Origin: Synechococcales cyanobacterium M55_K2018_004
Lineage (GTDB): Bacteria; Cyanobacteriota; Cyanobacteriia; Elainellales; Elainellaceae
Direction of reading: 5' to 3'
NCBI GenBank assembly: GCA_015295905.1
Contig: DVEB01000096.1
Coordinates: 1-45,943, forward strand
DNA: 45,943 bases
This document shows, in pieces, positions 45,936 to 45,943 of this stretch (its first letter is position 1; every line of letters begins with the position of its first letter). A program made the position numbers and the translations under genes. A model generated the notes under the pieces. That model worked only from the letters and a program-made list of their open reading frames with translations, ran no database searches and was not told the origin of the DNA.

Positions 45936-45943
45936 AAAAGGGT

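Overview
The window is a stretch of cyanobacterial chromosome. The octamer GCGATCGC (HIP1) occurs dozens of times, inside and between genes. The gene content includes psb27, a petL-like mini-gene, an apocarotenoid oxygenase, a CyaB-type adenylate cyclase, an acyl-ACP synthetase, a VTE6/DUF92 protein and an EGY-type site-2 protease. The architectures resemble filamentous Leptolyngbya-like cyanobacteria, but genus assignment is inference. No rRNA, tRNA, CRISPR array, transposase or phage gene was found. Most of the window is ordinary chromosomal gene content in short, mixed-strand units; the unusual material lies between the genes.

Layout. 1-4.5 kb: end of a META-domain gene, ilvH, a large PEP-synthase-like gene with a degenerate ATP-grasp half, and ruvA. 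4.6-6.4 kb: an ABC-2 ATPase/permease pair. 6.9-9.2 kb: a coupled pair of EGY-like membrane protease and membrane-anchored PIN-domain protein. 9.2-15.1 kb: an outer-membrane TpsB-type transporter, an RRM RNA-binding protein, a secreted protein, a small membrane protein and an APH/P-loop kinase fusion. 15.3-19 kb: a six-PAS, one-GAF histidine kinase. 19.5-22.6 kb: purA divergent from an adenosine-deaminase-like gene, then psb27. 22.7-28.6 kb: a GPH sugar symporter, a phosphoribosyltransferase, a conserved unknown, aspS and a queuosine-precursor transporter. 28.8-32.2 kb: petL-like gene, aroB, a DUF1361 membrane protein overlapping the aroB 3' end, and a DUF697 GTPase. 32.8-34.9 kb: a cytosolic-looking subtilase followed by a free-standing protein resembling its own prodomain. 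35-39.2 kb: VTE6-like protein, BT1 folate/biopterin transporter and carotenoid oxygenase. 39.5-45.8 kb: GAF-GAF-PAS adenylate cyclase, acyl-ACP synthetase and a 2-hydroxyacid dehydrogenase.

The roughly 7.2 kb of non-coding DNA is densely structured. At least three families of folded repeats occur. Family R has outer arms TAACGTCAGTTCGGG... around one or two hairpins. Family S has outer arms CGGAATTCG/CCG followed by TATAAA and a long inner hairpin. Family D has a core GAGGGCCTGC. One copy appears nested: a D element sits inside an S element near 11.1 kb. In addition at least fourteen spacers carry a single tandem duplication of 9-26 bp, and one similar duplication lies in frame inside the VTE6-like gene. 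These repeats, and the subtilase/stand-alone prodomain pair, are the most promising leads.
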